This document shows positions 52,584 through 62,007 of a stretch of 64,000 nt of DNA, piece by piece; position 1 is the stretch's first letter, and each line of letters opens with the position of its first letter. The notes beneath the pieces are model-generated. The model was not told where the DNA came from. It saw only the letters and a program-made list of their open reading frames with translations, and ran no database searches. The translations under genes and the position numbers were made by a program. Source of the stretch: Planctomycetota bacterium (GTDB taxonomy: Bacteria; Planctomycetota; Planctomycetia; Pirellulales; Lacipirellulaceae). Where the stretch lies: NCBI GenBank assembly GCA_029781135.1, contig JAKOXH010000029.1, positions 23,754 through 87,753 on the forward strand, written 5' to 3'.

Positions 52584-54143
52584 TCATCGTCGCAGTCGGT
52601 TTGACGATGAGACCAGCAAGAGTGCGATTGCTATCGGCGAAAGCGGTAGCGGCTCGGGTACGGATTCTTGAGAAGAAGGTCCGACGACCGCTGCCCCGGC
52701 GGCCGTCGCGCCGAAATTCAATCGCCAAGTGTTGTAGTCGGTCTGCGTGTAGGTGCCCGTAGCGAGGCCCTTCCGCCACACGACGTAATCGGCGGCGTCG
52801 ACGACGCCATTGCCGTTGTAGTCGCCGGCAGTTACTTCGCTGAACTTCGCCACAAACGCGTCTCCGTGGCCGGCGTTCGTCCCACCCAAGCTGCCACCGG
52901 TACCGCCCGAGATATAGACATTCCCCAGGCCATCGGCCGATACGCCGAAGCTCGAATCGTTGCTACTGGTTCCCAACTGTCGCGTCCAATGCAGGTTGCC
53001 GGCCGCATCGTACTTCGCCACAAAAGCGTCGTTGCCGCCGGCGTTCGCCCCGCCCAGGCTGCCATGAGTACCGCCCGATATATAGACACTCCCCCGGCCG
53101 TCGGCCGACACTCCTTCGCTCGCATCGTCGGTACTGGTTCCCAACTGCCGCGTCCACTGCAGGTCGCCAGCCGCATCGTACTTCGCCACAAATGCGTCGT
53201 TGCCGCCGGCGTTCGTCCCACCCAGGCTGCCACTGGTGTAGCCCGATATATAGACATTCCCCACGCCGTCGGCCGACACGAACCAGCTCGCATCATCCGA
53301 ACCGGTTCCCAACTGTCGCGTCCACTGCAGGTCGCCGACCGCATCGTACTTGCTGACGAACGCGTCTATGCCGCCGGCGTTCGTCCCACCCAGGCTGCCA
53401 GTGGTGTAACCGGAGATATAGACACTCCCCAGGCCATCGGCCGACACACGCCAGCCCCAATCATCCGAACCGGTTCCCCACTGCCGCGACCACTGGAGAC
53501 TGCCGGCAGCATCGTACTTCGCCACAAACGCGTCGTTGCCGCCGGCGTTCGTCCCACCCAAGCTGCCACCTGTGTAGCCCGATATATAGACATTCCCTAG
53601 GCCATCGGCCGACACACCAACGGCATAATCAAACGCATTGGTTCCCAACTTCCGCGTCCACTGCAGGTTGCCGGCCGCATCGTACTTCGCCACAAACGCG
53701 TCAGAACCACCCGCGTTGGGGCCACCCAGGCTGCCATTGGTGTAACCGGAGACATACACATTCCCCAGGCCATCGGCCGATACGCTGTAACTAGTATCAA
53801 AGGTATTTTCAGCGGATCCCAACTGCCGCGTCCATTGCACACTGCCGGGCGCATTGTACTTGCTGACGAAAACCTCAGTATCGCCGGGAAAGACGTGCCT
53901 TCCGTCCAGGCTGCCAGTGGTGTAACCGGAGATATACACATTCCCAAGGCCGTCAGCAGACACGCTCCTGCTTCCATCATCCAAATCCGTTCCCAACTGC
54001 CGCGTCCACTCATTGGTAACCGCCCGGGCCGGCAAGAGCGTCCAGCTGAAAAGAAAACCGCTCGACAGAACGGCTCCAGCAAGTGTCCGGAGCATAATGA
54101 CTATTCCCCCAGTAATTGTCCGGCGCACGTTTCGAAGGTGCAT
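52584..54143 (-). CDS. Exported seven-blade SBBP protein with dockerin-like tail and PEP-CTERM anchor
   Basis: 519 residues, or about 503 if translation starts at ATG 54093-54095, which has GGGGGA upstream and opens a signal peptide (LRTLAGAVLSSGFLFSWTLL); the upstream ATG 54141-54143 also has AAGGA. Residues about 45-430 hold seven near-identical repeats of about 56 residues (168 bases), each with WTRQLGT, VSADGLGNVYISGYT, GSLGGTNAGG and DAFVAKYDAAGNLQ. Seven SBBP units suggest one closed seven-blade propeller. A dockerin-like unit follows (GDYNGNGVVDAADYVVWRKG, near 436), then a PEP-CTERM (VPEPLPLSPIAIALLLVSSS plus NRLRR). Surface-sorted; ligand unknown. Confidence 0.85.
   Translation of the reverse strand: MHLRNVRRTITGGIVIMLRTLAGAVLSSGFLFSWTLLPARAVTNEWTRQLGTDLDDGSRSVSADGLGNVYISGYTTGSLDGRHVFPGDTEVFVSKYNAPGSVQWTRQLGSAENTFDTSYSVSADGLGNVYVSGYTNGSLGGPNAGGSDAFVAKYDAAGNLQWTRKLGTNAFDYAVGVSADGLGNVYISGYTGGSLGGTNAGGNDAFVAKYDAAGSLQWSRQWGTGSDDWGWRVSADGLGSVYISGYTTGSLGGTNAGGIDAFVSKYDAVGDLQWTRQLGTGSDDASWFVSADGVGNVYISGYTSGSLGGTNAGGNDAFVAKYDAAGDLQWTRQLGTSTDDASEGVSADGRGSVYISGGTHGSLGGANAGGNDAFVAKYDAAGNLHWTRQLGTSSNDSSFGVSADGLGNVYISGGTGGSLGGTNAGHGDAFVAKFSEVTAGDYNGNGVVDAADYVVWRKGLATGTYTQTDYNTWRLNFGATAAGAAVVGPSSQESVPEPLPLSPIAIALLLVSSSNRLRR
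52850..54010. repeat. 168-base tandem repeats encoding SBBP blades
   Basis: Recurring blocks with GGTTCCCAACTGCCGCGTCC-like starts near 52970, 53135, 53303, 53471, 53639 and 53815, at intervals of about 168 bases (the last slightly longer). The DNA identity is high, which implies recent duplication or gene conversion. Confidence 0.8.
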
Positions 54144-54392
54144 TGTGGTATCCTTGGCGGGCTTGGGTTAGATCTTTGCACTGGTACAATGAAATGGTGA
54201 GGCCCGGTGGGCGCGCAACGCGACCGCTGGGGCTTGCCTCGGGCCGGTGAGGATTTTCGTTTGCCGCGATGGCCTCACCGGCCGCTTCTTCTCAGCAGTT
54301 ACTGAATACGTTCGGTTACATAAGTTTTAAGCCTGCACCTCTAGCGTTCACACGTCTTCGCTTGTCTCTGTTTGGAATTCGTGCAATTTGCA
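54144..54392. other. Intergenic region between the SBBP gene and the kinase 3' end
   Basis: 249 bases. The SBBP promoter should lie at the left side. 54198-54280 has GGCCTCACCGGC and its neighbour GCCTCGGGCCGGTGAGG as a short inverted pair, a possible hairpin. Nothing else is seen. Confidence 0.4.
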
Positions 54393-57300
54393 TTATCGAA
54401 CTTTCTCGTACGCGGAAGTTGCATCCCATAACTTCAATGACGGGCCTCCCGAGGCAAGGATTTTCCCGTCTGGACTCCAGCTCAGTGACAGAATTGTCTT
54501 TGTGTCGTTCGCACGAAGCGTAAGCATGTCTTCGCCACTGTCAGCGTTCCAGATCTTGATTGTGTGGTCCTCACTGCCCGTGGCCAGCCGTGATCCGTCC
54601 GGACTCCACGCAACGCATCGAACGTTTGCGACATGCGCGCGAAATACTAAGCGCTCTCGTCCCGTCTTAGTGTCCCATACAAGAACCCAGCCGCCTAATC
54701 TCCCGGCCAATCGGTCACCCATCGGACTCCAAGCTAAGCCCCGCTGTCCATCCGGGGCCCACTCGTTACCGACCTCATGGGGAAGACGATAGACTGTCTG
54801 CCACGTATTGGCATCCCAAATTCGAATTTCTCCCCACCAAGCAATAGTCGCCAAACGCGTTCCATCCGGACTCCATGCCATGGAACCTGGAAAGCCATCG
54901 AGGCCAGCGTCGAGTTGGGCAATTTTGTCTCCGGTCTTCGCATTCCAGATTTTGAATGAATCACCCAAACTTCCGGACGCAAGAATTGTGCCCGCTGGGT
55001 TCCATGCGACGCTTCTTATTTCACCTGGGTGCGCGTTGATCTTTAGCGTTCGTTGTTTTGTAAGCAAGCTCCAAACTTCGATCTCTCCGGGTTTCTCAGC
55101 GATTGCTAATAGTTCACCAGTTCGGTTTACATCCATCGCGGAAATGTTTGAGCCCGCATCGCCCCGCTTTTCGGACAATGGAAGCGCTTCATCTAGAACT
55201 TTGGTGTTGACGTCGAATCGCTCGATATGGTTCCGGTCAGCACCGGGCCGCCACGTAATCAGTTGCCTACCGGAGGGCAACCAGGTGTGAGCAGCTAACG
55301 CGGATACGGGTGTGAATCGCTGCTCCTGATTGACATTCCACAATCGGGTTCCATCCGACGAGCTCGAGGCTAAAGTTTCTCGGGCGTCTGTCCACATGAG
55401 TCTAGAAACTGTATCGCGATGGCCGATCAAGGTATTTGTTACGTCCCACGTAGAGGTGTCTGCAATTTTTATGACACCATCCTCGCTTCCGCTGGCTAAT
55501 CGGCTCCCGTCGCGGCTCCAGGAAACGGCATTTACCGGCGCGCTGTGCTGAATGAGGCGACGATCAAGCAGTCCAGTTTCCACGAACCAAATACCGATAC
55601 TCTGGTCACTACTGCAAGTCGCCACTCGGCGCATGTCTGGACTGAATGCCAAGCATGTGACCATCGAATCATGAGCTTTGAATCGACGTACTAAAGCGCC
55701 CGATTTCGAACGGCAAATTGCGATCTCTCCGGGAACATTGCCGCCAATGGCGATGTAATTGCCATCTGGGCTCCACTCGGCGCACCAGTGGACACCCATT
55801 CCCTGTAGTCCTTTAAGTGAGCCTGATTCTTTTCCATCTCGCGCATTCCAAATAGTTGCTTCCTCATTGCTTTGGCAAATAACGATGCGTTGGCCGTCTG
55901 GGCTCCACGCTACGTCCGGGACGTAGCAGTCAAAACGGATCTCGACCAGGCGGGCCCTACTAGTTACGTCCCAAATCTCGATTACAGACCAGCCCGTCGG
56001 AGTCTTGTCCCACGGGCGCGAAATACATGCCAGCTGGCGACCGTCGGGACTCGCCACAAACCGGCGCCTTTCGTGTACAGCCGAAGTTGATAGTAATATC
56101 GATGACGACTCGAGCTGGCGGATGCTGTAGGATTCACCATTCTGGTACGTCAGAAGCACCGGCGTTGAAACCGAAGTGCCGGAAATCAGCCGGCCAGAAA
56201 AGCTTTTCTTCTCGTTGTGGGGCAAGGATTTGAGGTAATACCATTCCCAGCCACGAAGATCAGGTTGCCCCGGTTGCGGCAAAAACTGGTCAAGTAGATG
56301 GTCGACAGCAGGAACGCGACCTTCCGCCCATTCATTGCTGGCAACCTGGACGTTCGCCCGATACAAGTTTCGTCGGGCAGCTAATAACTCGTTCCGCGCG
56401 GTCTCTTCCGAACGCTTTGCTTTCTGCCAAGCAGTGCTAATGATTGTCACACTGGCGACGGACACTATGGCTAGAACAATCGAGGCCAGGAGAGCTGACC
56501 AGACAACAGCCGTATGTCGGCGCGACCATTTAACTGTCCGCTGTAGCAGAGTCGCGGGGCGCGCTTTGATAGGTTGTTGTTCAATGAATCGCCGCAAATC
56601 GTCCGCAAAGTGCTGCGAGGTGGCATAGCGGTCGGCCGCGTCTTTTTCGATCGCCTTGCGGACGATCGTTTCGAGATCGATTGGGATCGTGGGCACGAGT
56701 TTGCGCAGCGCCGGCGGCTCGGTCTCGGCGATGGCGTGCAGCAACGGTGCACGTTCCGCAGTCTCGAAGGCGGGCCGGCCGGAGAGGAGTTCGTAGAGCG
56801 TTATTCCCAGCGAATACACATCCGTTCGATGATCGAGCGGCAAACGTTTACCGGCCGCCTGTTCGGGACTCATGTAACGCAAGGTGCCCAGGATATCGCC
56901 GGTCATTGTGAGGCCGGCATCTTGCTCGATGCGGGCCAGGCCGAAATCGGTGATCCAGAGTTTGAGAAAGTGGTCATCTCGCTCCGCGAGATGAATTGCA
57001 TCTCGCGGAGCGAGATGAGTACATTCGACGAGCAAATTGGCCGGTTTGATGTCGCGGTGCAGGATGCCGTTTTGATGGGCGTGGTCGAGCGCTTCAGCGG
57101 CCTGAATGCCCAACTTAGCCACTGCCCGAAAGTACTCCCGCGACTCAAACGCCGGCAGACTTGAAAAGGCAGCGCTGCCACGATCATCGACCGTCGACAG
57201 CGCCGCCTTGGCCGTGTCGGCGACCACCGGCGCATGGGGGAGAGCTACCGTGGGGGCAGTTTCCTCGACCGGCAGCGAACGACCGGGTTTCATGGCCGCG

Positions 57301-57800
57301 ATGATCTCGGCGAGGGAACATCCCTCGATGAGCTGCATCGCGTAGTAGTGGACGCCCCGTTCAGCACCCACGGAATAGATCGAGACAATATTCGGATGAT
57401 CCAACGTGGCGGCAGCGCGGGCTTCATTCTTGAAGCGGTTGAGCTGTTGCTTGTCGAGCATCGCAGCGAAGGGCAGTACTTTCAGGGCCACGCGCCGCCC
57501 AAGTGAGATCTGTTCGGCTTCATACACCACGCCCATGCCGCCGCGCCCGAGTTCACGTATCAGCCGGAAGTCGCCAAGCTGGCCGGCCGCAGGCGGTGGT
57601 TCGGTCGCCGAGGCGGCCCCTGCCGCCGGTTCGTGCAGCAGGCTCAGCGTGTCGACAATCTGCTCCAGCGCGAGCCGCAATTGCGAGTCATCCGGCGCGT
57701 ACTGCGAAAGGTCAATCGACTCGCCCCGATTGAGCCGGTCGGTGATCTCATCGACGATTTCGGCGAGGTCGCGGTTGGTATCTGGCACGAGCCGAGTCAT
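54393..57800 (-). CDS. Transmembrane Ser/Thr protein kinase with C-terminal WD40 repeats
   Basis: 1135 residues from ATG 57798-57800, 17 bases after the sigma factor stop. Kinase domain about 78-405: GRGGMG at 85-90, VALK Lys 107, LHRDIKPANL at 247-256, TDFGLAR at 284-290, LRYMSPEQ. One membrane helix, about 431-456 (AVVWSALLASIVLAIVSVAS), then extracytoplasmic WD40 repeats to the C-terminus, about a dozen (WSPDGxRxA...IWD; typical unit LAWSPMGDRLA ... VLVWDTKTG). Residues 260-279 between the catalytic loop and DFG are encoded by a perfect palindromic repeat. A kinase/ECF sigma pair is a common planctomycete arrangement. Confidence 0.9.
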   Translation of the reverse strand: MTRLVPDTNRDLAEIVDEITDRLNRGESIDLSQYAPDDSQLRLALEQIVDTLSLLHEPAAGAASATEPPPAAGQLGDFRLIRELGRGGMGVVYEAEQISLGRRVALKVLPFAAMLDKQQLNRFKNEARAAATLDHPNIVSIYSVGAERGVHYYAMQLIEGCSLAEIIAAMKPGRSLPVEETAPTVALPHAPVVADTAKAALSTVDDRGSAAFSSLPAFESREYFRAVAKLGIQAAEALDHAHQNGILHRDIKPANLLVECTHLAPRDAIHLAERDDHFLKLWITDFGLARIEQDAGLTMTGDILGTLRYMSPEQAAGKRLPLDHRTDVYSLGITLYELLSGRPAFETAERAPLLHAIAETEPPALRKLVPTIPIDLETIVRKAIEKDAADRYATSQHFADDLRRFIEQQPIKARPATLLQRTVKWSRRHTAVVWSALLASIVLAIVSVASVTIISTAWQKAKRSEETARNELLAARRNLYRANVQVASNEWAEGRVPAVDHLLDQFLPQPGQPDLRGWEWYYLKSLPHNEKKSFSGRLISGTSVSTPVLLTYQNGESYSIRQLESSSILLSTSAVHERRRFVASPDGRQLACISRPWDKTPTGWSVIEIWDVTSRARLVEIRFDCYVPDVAWSPDGQRIVICQSNEEATIWNARDGKESGSLKGLQGMGVHWCAEWSPDGNYIAIGGNVPGEIAICRSKSGALVRRFKAHDSMVTCLAFSPDMRRVATCSSDQSIGIWFVETGLLDRRLIQHSAPVNAVSWSRDGSRLASGSEDGVIKIADTSTWDVTNTLIGHRDTVSRLMWTDARETLASSSSDGTRLWNVNQEQRFTPVSALAAHTWLPSGRQLITWRPGADRNHIERFDVNTKVLDEALPLSEKRGDAGSNISAMDVNRTGELLAIAEKPGEIEVWSLLTKQRTLKINAHPGEIRSVAWNPAGTILASGSLGDSFKIWNAKTGDKIAQLDAGLDGFPGSMAWSPDGTRLATIAWWGEIRIWDANTWQTVYRLPHEVGNEWAPDGQRGLAWSPMGDRLAGRLGGWVLVWDTKTGRERLVFRAHVANVRCVAWSPDGSRLATGSEDHTIKIWNADSGEDMLTLRANDTKTILSLSWSPDGKILASGGPSLKLWDATSAYEKVR
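56974..57018. repeat. Palindromic element in frame in the kinase catalytic region
   Basis: Perfect 20-base arms TCATCTCGCTCCGCGAGATG (56974-56993) and CATCTCGCGGAGCGAGATGA (56999-57018) with a five-base spacer. Each arm is itself a hairpin (CATCTCGC-TCC-GCGAGATG). It encodes part of THLAPRDAIHLAERDDHF (residues 261-278), between NLLVE and LWITDFG, where kinases normally have a short loop. Confidence 0.88.
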
Positions 57801-57817
57801 AGTGCAAGTGGATTGGA

Positions 57818-58438
57818 TCACCGTAAAGTCTCCGTGTGACCGTCGTTGCGCAGGAGTTCGTGCAACTGCAGCACGGCCCGCGTGTAGCGTTTTTTGGCCG
57901 TGGCCGCGGGGATTTCGAGCAACTGGCTGGCTTCGGCGTTCGACAAGCCTTCGAAGTTCCGCAGCAAGATGATCTCGCGACTGGTTTCCGTAAGCAGGGC
58001 CAGGGCATGGCGCACGCGGCGGGCCGCTTCCTCGCGCTGCAGGCGCCAGCTCGCGGACGGCAGATGACTGACCAGCCGCGTCGCCAAGGCGAGCGAGGAT
58101 GCATCGGGCAAGGGGAGTTCGCAATCGATCGCCCGCTTGGCCCGCCGCAGGTGGTCGCGCTCGATCTTTTGCAGGCGCTGATGGGCCGTCTTGAGCAGCC
58201 ACAGGCCAAACGGCATGGGACGGCGCCGCAGGTAATCGTCGCGGCGGCGCAGGACTTCGAGATGGGTTTCTTGCACCACGTCGGATGGATCGAGCCGGCG
58301 AATGAGCTTGGGGTTCAACCGCCGCCGCACCGAAGCCACCAACCGCGGCCGATGGCGCTCCAAGAGCTGCTCAAAAGCCGCGTCGCAGCCGGTCATGGCT
58401 TCTTCGAGGAGGCGAGAAGTACTTGCGGAGTCTGCCAT
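57818..58438 (-). CDS. ECF-type RNA polymerase sigma factor
   Basis: A 206-residue sigma-70 family protein. Region 2: FEQLLERHRPRLVASVRRRL and DPSDVVQETHLEVLRRRDDY (residues about 22-70). Region 4: LLTETSREIILLRNFEGLSN followed by EASQLLEIPAATAKKRYTRA (residues about 148-190), a helix-turn-helix for -35 recognition. The long linker (about 90-140) is typical of the planctomycete ECF subset. It is followed after 17 bases by the kinase gene in the same operon, so it probably is controlled by, or controls, that kinase. No anti-sigma factor is adjacent. Confidence 0.9.
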   Translation of the reverse strand: MADSASTSRLLEEAMTGCDAAFEQLLERHRPRLVASVRRRLNPKLIRRLDPSDVVQETHLEVLRRRDDYLRRRPMPFGLWLLKTAHQRLQKIERDHLRRAKRAIDCELPLPDASSLALATRLVSHLPSASWRLQREEAARRVRHALALLTETSREIILLRNFEGLSNAEASQLLEIPAATAKKRYTRAVLQLHELLRNDGHTETLR

Positions 58439-58605
58439 TGCCGGTAATCGCCGAAGGGACCAACGGGGGACGATTCAGCCCCCTCTTTATACACCTCCCA
58501 CATACCCGCAAGGGGGGACATTTCCGGAGAAATATTGTCGAAAATTTGCCGATTTTGCCCGGCCGGCGCATCCACAACCGCTCACATCGACAAAAACCGG
58601 GTTGG

Positions 58606-59850
58606 CTATACCGCTGCTATTAGCTGCGCCAAGACCTTCAACCCGCGTTCGATCGTTTCGTCGCTCGCAGCGTACGAAATGCGGAAATGCGTGTCCCGGG
58701 CACTAAAAATGTTGCCAGGAATTATGAGCAGTTGCTTGACAATCGCCCGCGCCACGAATTCGTTTGCACTCTCCCGGGTGCCACTGGCTGTGCCAGTGCC
58801 GGGTGAATGGGTGCCCCCGCTGGTTCGCTGGGTGCCACTGCTGGCTTGCCCAGCAGTGCTCTTGTTGTCACTGCCGCGTGGCACCTCCGGAAACACGTAA
58901 AACGCTCCGCCCGGTTTCACGACGTTGTACCCAGCTTGCGTGAGTCCTTCCACAACGCGATCCCGCTTCCGCCGATAAGCCGCGATGTACTCACTCATAT
59001 CGACGTTGAGCGCGGCCATTGCTGCCCACTGCAACGGATGCGGCGCGCACACGAATGTGTACTGCTGCAACATCGTCATCTTGTCGATGATTGCACTCGG
59101 GCCATGCACGAACCCCAGTCGCCAGCCGGTCACGCCGTAGGTTTTGCTGAAGCCATCGACGACGAGGGTTTGGTCGTTCCATGCGGCGGGGGTTGGGAGG
59201 CCGGGGGCGGGGACGCCCCGGCTCGCGGGGGGCGCGTCGTAGCAGAACTCACGGTAGATTTCGTCGCTCACTAAGGCAATATTATGCTTGGCTGCTAACT
59301 CAGCTAGCGCCTTGAGTTCCGCCTGACCAGCGACAACGCCCGTGGGGTTCGCCGGGCTGTTGAGCAGAATCATTTTCGTTCGCGACGTAATGGCTGCGGC
59401 CACCTTGGCGACATCGATTTGGAAATCGGGATACGTGTCGACCATCACACACTTGCCGCCAACCATGCCGACGAGTGCCGGATACATGACGAAATATGGA
59501 TCGAACACGATGACTTCATCGCCCGGATTCACCATCGCCAGTACGGCCAGCACGAGCGCGCCGCTGGTGCCCGAGGTTACTAGCACCCGACGGTCGGCAT
59601 GATGGTAGCGATCGTCCACCGCCGCTTGCAGCTTGGCACGCAACTCGGCAATGCCTTGCGTCTGGCTGTAACCATTTTTGTCGCCCTGGATGGCCGCGAT
59701 CGCTGCGTCCTTTACCGCTTGCGGCACGGGAAAATCGGGCTGCCCAATCGAGAGATTGATGGGGTTCGCCATCTTCGCCGCCAGATCGAACACCTTGCGG
59801 ATGCCAGAACTATCGAATTTCGCGGTGCGATCTGCGAGCCAGGGGTGCAT
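58606..59850 (-). CDS. Class I/II aminotransferase (aspartate aminotransferase-like)
   Basis: A 414-residue PLP enzyme. Landmarks are LSIGQPDFPVPQ (34-45), GALVLAVLAM (97-106), NSPANPTG (164-171), SDEIY (195-199, cofactor Asp and Tyr), DGFSKTYGVTGWR with Lys 236, and HFRISYA with Arg 390. Two segments break the usual pattern. Residues 206-222 (APPASRGVPAPGLPTP) are GC-rich, Pro-rich, just before the active-site strand. Residues 325-360 are Gly/Ser/Thr-rich and come from a palindromic element. Both are expected surface loops. The reaction is amino-group transfer, exact substrate unknown. Confidence 0.88.
   Translation of the reverse strand: MHPWLADRTAKFDSSGIRKVFDLAAKMANPINLSIGQPDFPVPQAVKDAAIAAIQGDKNGYSQTQGIAELRAKLQAAVDDRYHHADRRVLVTSGTSGALVLAVLAMVNPGDEVIVFDPYFVMYPALVGMVGGKCVMVDTYPDFQIDVAKVAAAITSRTKMILLNSPANPTGVVAGQAELKALAELAAKHNIALVSDEIYREFCYDAPPASRGVPAPGLPTPAAWNDQTLVVDGFSKTYGVTGWRLGFVHGPSAIIDKMTMLQQYTFVCAPHPLQWAAMAALNVDMSEYIAAYRRKRDRVVEGLTQAGYNVVKPGGAFYVFPEVPRGSDNKSTAGQASSGTQRTSGGTHSPGTGTASGTRESANEFVARAIVKQLLIIPGNIFSARDTHFRISYAASDETIERGLKVLAQLIAAV
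58776..58886. repeat. Palindromic element, GGGTGCCACTGCT type, in frame in the aminotransferase
   Basis: It contains CACTGGC-TGT-GCCAGTG (58782-58798) and CACTGCTGG-CTTG-CCCAGCAGTG (58836-58858), with GGTGCCACTG units; the family matches 23499-23643. The 111 bases (37 codons) are read as residues 322-358 of the enzyme. Confidence 0.82.
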
Positions 59851-60143
59851 GTGAAGTGGCCGTTAAACCGGGTGTTCGCGTACGAGTTACACCATGAACC
59901 AACCAGTATAGGCAAAGACAAGCAGACAAGGAGAGGGGGAGACAAGGAGCGTCGCGTCTTCGTCGATTGCGGCAACGGGGGCCTCCAGGCAATCGAATTC
60001 CGCCCACCGCCATCCGACCAGTATCGAGAATTCATACTTAACCGCGTGAAAATTCCGCCGTACCCCACTCGGGCTAGTCGTGGTAGAATTGCGGGTCTTT
60101 GGCCAATCGCATCAAACACCGCCTCCCACGGCCACGCCACTTT

Positions 60144-62000
60144 ATGTCGACTATTTCCGCCGCCCAGCCCCAACGCTCCACGAAAATGCGCCGTTCCGAC
60201 GTCCGTAACATCGCCATCATTGCCCACGTCGATCACGGCAAGACGACGCTCGTCGACTGCCTGCTGCGGCAAAGCGGCGAGTTCCGCGCCAGCCAGCTCG
60301 TCGGCGATTGCATCCTCGACTCGAACGACCTCGAACGCGAACGCGGCATCACGATTTTGGCCAAAAACATTGCCCTGCATTATCAGGGTGTGAAGATCAA
60401 TCTCATCGACACCCCCGGCCACGCCGATTTCGGCGGCGAGGTCGAACGCGTCCTCCGCATGGCCGATGGCGCCCTCGTCCTCGTCGACGCGGCCGAAGGC
60501 CCGATGCCGCAGACTCGTTACGTTCTCTCGAAGGCCCTCGAATGCAAACTTCAGCCGATCGTCGTCATCAACAAGATCGATCGGCCCGATGCCCGCGCGC
60601 ACGAAACGCTCGACGAATCCTTTGAGTTGATGATGGATCTCGGCGGCGAACACGTGCTGAGGGACTTCCCCCACATCTTCGCCACCAGCCGCGGCGGTTA
60701 CGCGACCGATGATCCCGATCAACCGGGCGAATCGATGCGGCCGCTGTTCGACATGATGCTTGAAGCGATTCCCGGCCCCGAGATCGACGAGAACGCCCCG
60801 CTACAAATGCTGGTGACGAATCTCGATTGGTCCGATTACGTCGGCCGCATCGCCGTCGGTCGCATTTACTCGGGCGTCATTCGCAAGGGCCAGCAGGTCG
60901 CCCTGATCCAAACCGACGACAAGTCGTCGGTGGTGAAAGTCGCCGAAGTTCACGTCTTCGACAAGCTCGGCCGTGTCGAAGCTACCGAAGCGACCGCCGG
61001 CGACATCTGCGCACTGGTGGGCCTGGAGAAAGTAACCATCGGCGATACGGTGAGCGACCCGGTCGAACGCCGCGCCCTGCCGCGCGTGAGCGTCGATGAG
61101 CCGACCATCCAAATGGTGTTCAGCATCAACTCGTCGCCGTTCGTCGGCCGCGAGGGGAAGTACGTTACGAGCCAGCACCTCAAGCAGCGACTTGAAAAGG
61201 AACTCGAACGCAACGTCGCCCTCCGCGTCGAGCCGATGTATAGCATGGACTCGTTCCAAGTTTTCGGCCGCGGCGTGCTGCACCTTTCGGTGCTTATCGA
61301 AACGATGCGCCGCGAAGGCTACGAGCTTTCGATCAGCAAGCCGCACGTCGTGCTGCACAATAACAACGGCGTGATCGAAGAGCCGTTCGAAAGCCTCGTC
61401 GTTGAAGTGCCGCACGAAAAGCTGGGGCCGGTGATGGAACTGGTCGGCGCACGCCGCGGCCAACTCGTCGAGATGACCGCCCACGATAACTACACGTTCG
61501 TCAACTTCTCGATTCCCGCTCGCGGCCTCATTGGCCTCCGCACGCGACTACTCAATGCCACGCAGGGCACGGCCGTCATTCATCATCGGTTCGAGCGTTT
61601 CGCGCCGACGGAAGGGGACATTCCCGATCGGCCGAACGGCGTACTGGTTTCGATGGTCGCCGGCAAAGTGGTGGCCTACGGCCTCGACACGTTGCAGGAA
61701 CGTGCCGAGATGTTTGTCGCCCCGGGCGACGAGGTTTACGAAGGCATGATCGTCGGCGAGAACAGCCGTAGCGGCGACATGGCCGTGAACCCGACCAAGG
61801 AAAAGAAGCTCACGAACATGCGGGCCACTGGCACCGATAAGAACATCTTGCTCAAGCCGCCGCGCATCATGTCGCTCGAAATGGCGCTGGAATATATCGA
61901 GGAAGACGAACTTGTCGAAGTCACGCCGACGAAGATTCGCCTGCGCAAGAAAATCCTCAAGGAAACCGATCGCCGCCGGTTGGAACGCCAAGCTCGCTAA
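60144..62000 (+). CDS. typA: TypA/BipA ribosome-associated GTPase
   Basis: About 618 residues from ATG 60144; an in-frame start 15 codons upstream is less likely. A translation-factor GTPase: G1 [12 protein letters not shown]2 [13 protein letters not shown]3 [14 protein letters not shown]4 [10 protein letters not shown]5 in [10 protein letters not shown]. Domains II, III and V and the TypA-specific C-terminus follow ([60 protein letters not shown]). It is a ribosome-associated GTPase involved in stress adaptation. It converges with the DinB-like gene, with seven bases between stops. Confidence 0.95.
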   Translation: MSTISAAQPQRSTKMRRSDVRNIAIIAHVDHGKTTLVDCLLRQSGEFRASQLVGDCILDSNDLERERGITILAKNIALHYQGVKINLIDTPGHADFGGEVERVLRMADGALVLVDAAEGPMPQTRYVLSKALECKLQPIVVINKIDRPDARAHETLDESFELMMDLGGEHVLRDFPHIFATSRGGYATDDPDQPGESMRPLFDMMLEAIPGPEIDENAPLQMLVTNLDWSDYVGRIAVGRIYSGVIRKGQQVALIQTDDKSSVVKVAEVHVFDKLGRVEATEATAGDICALVGLEKVTIGDTVSDPVERRALPRVSVDEPTIQMVFSINSSPFVGREGKYVTSQHLKQRLEKELERNVALRVEPMYSMDSFQVFGRGVLHLSVLIETMRREGYELSISKPHVVLHNNNGVIEEPFESLVVEVPHEKLGPVMELVGARRGQLVEMTAHDNYTFVNFSIPARGLIGLRTRLLNATQGTAVIHHRFERFAPTEGDIPDRPNGVLVSMVAGKVVAYGLDTLQERAEMFVAPGDEVYEGMIVGENSRSGDMAVNPTKEKKLTNMRATGTDKNILLKPPRIMSLEMALEYIEEDELVEVTPTKIRLRKKILKETDRRRLERQAR

Positions 62001-62007
62001 CCCGGTG

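Noticed and set aside
52850..54010. A regular direct repeat with a period of 168 bases that could be mistaken for a CRISPR array
   Set aside because: The repeats are in one reading frame and encode SBBP blades; there are no short repeats with unique spacers and no cas genes.
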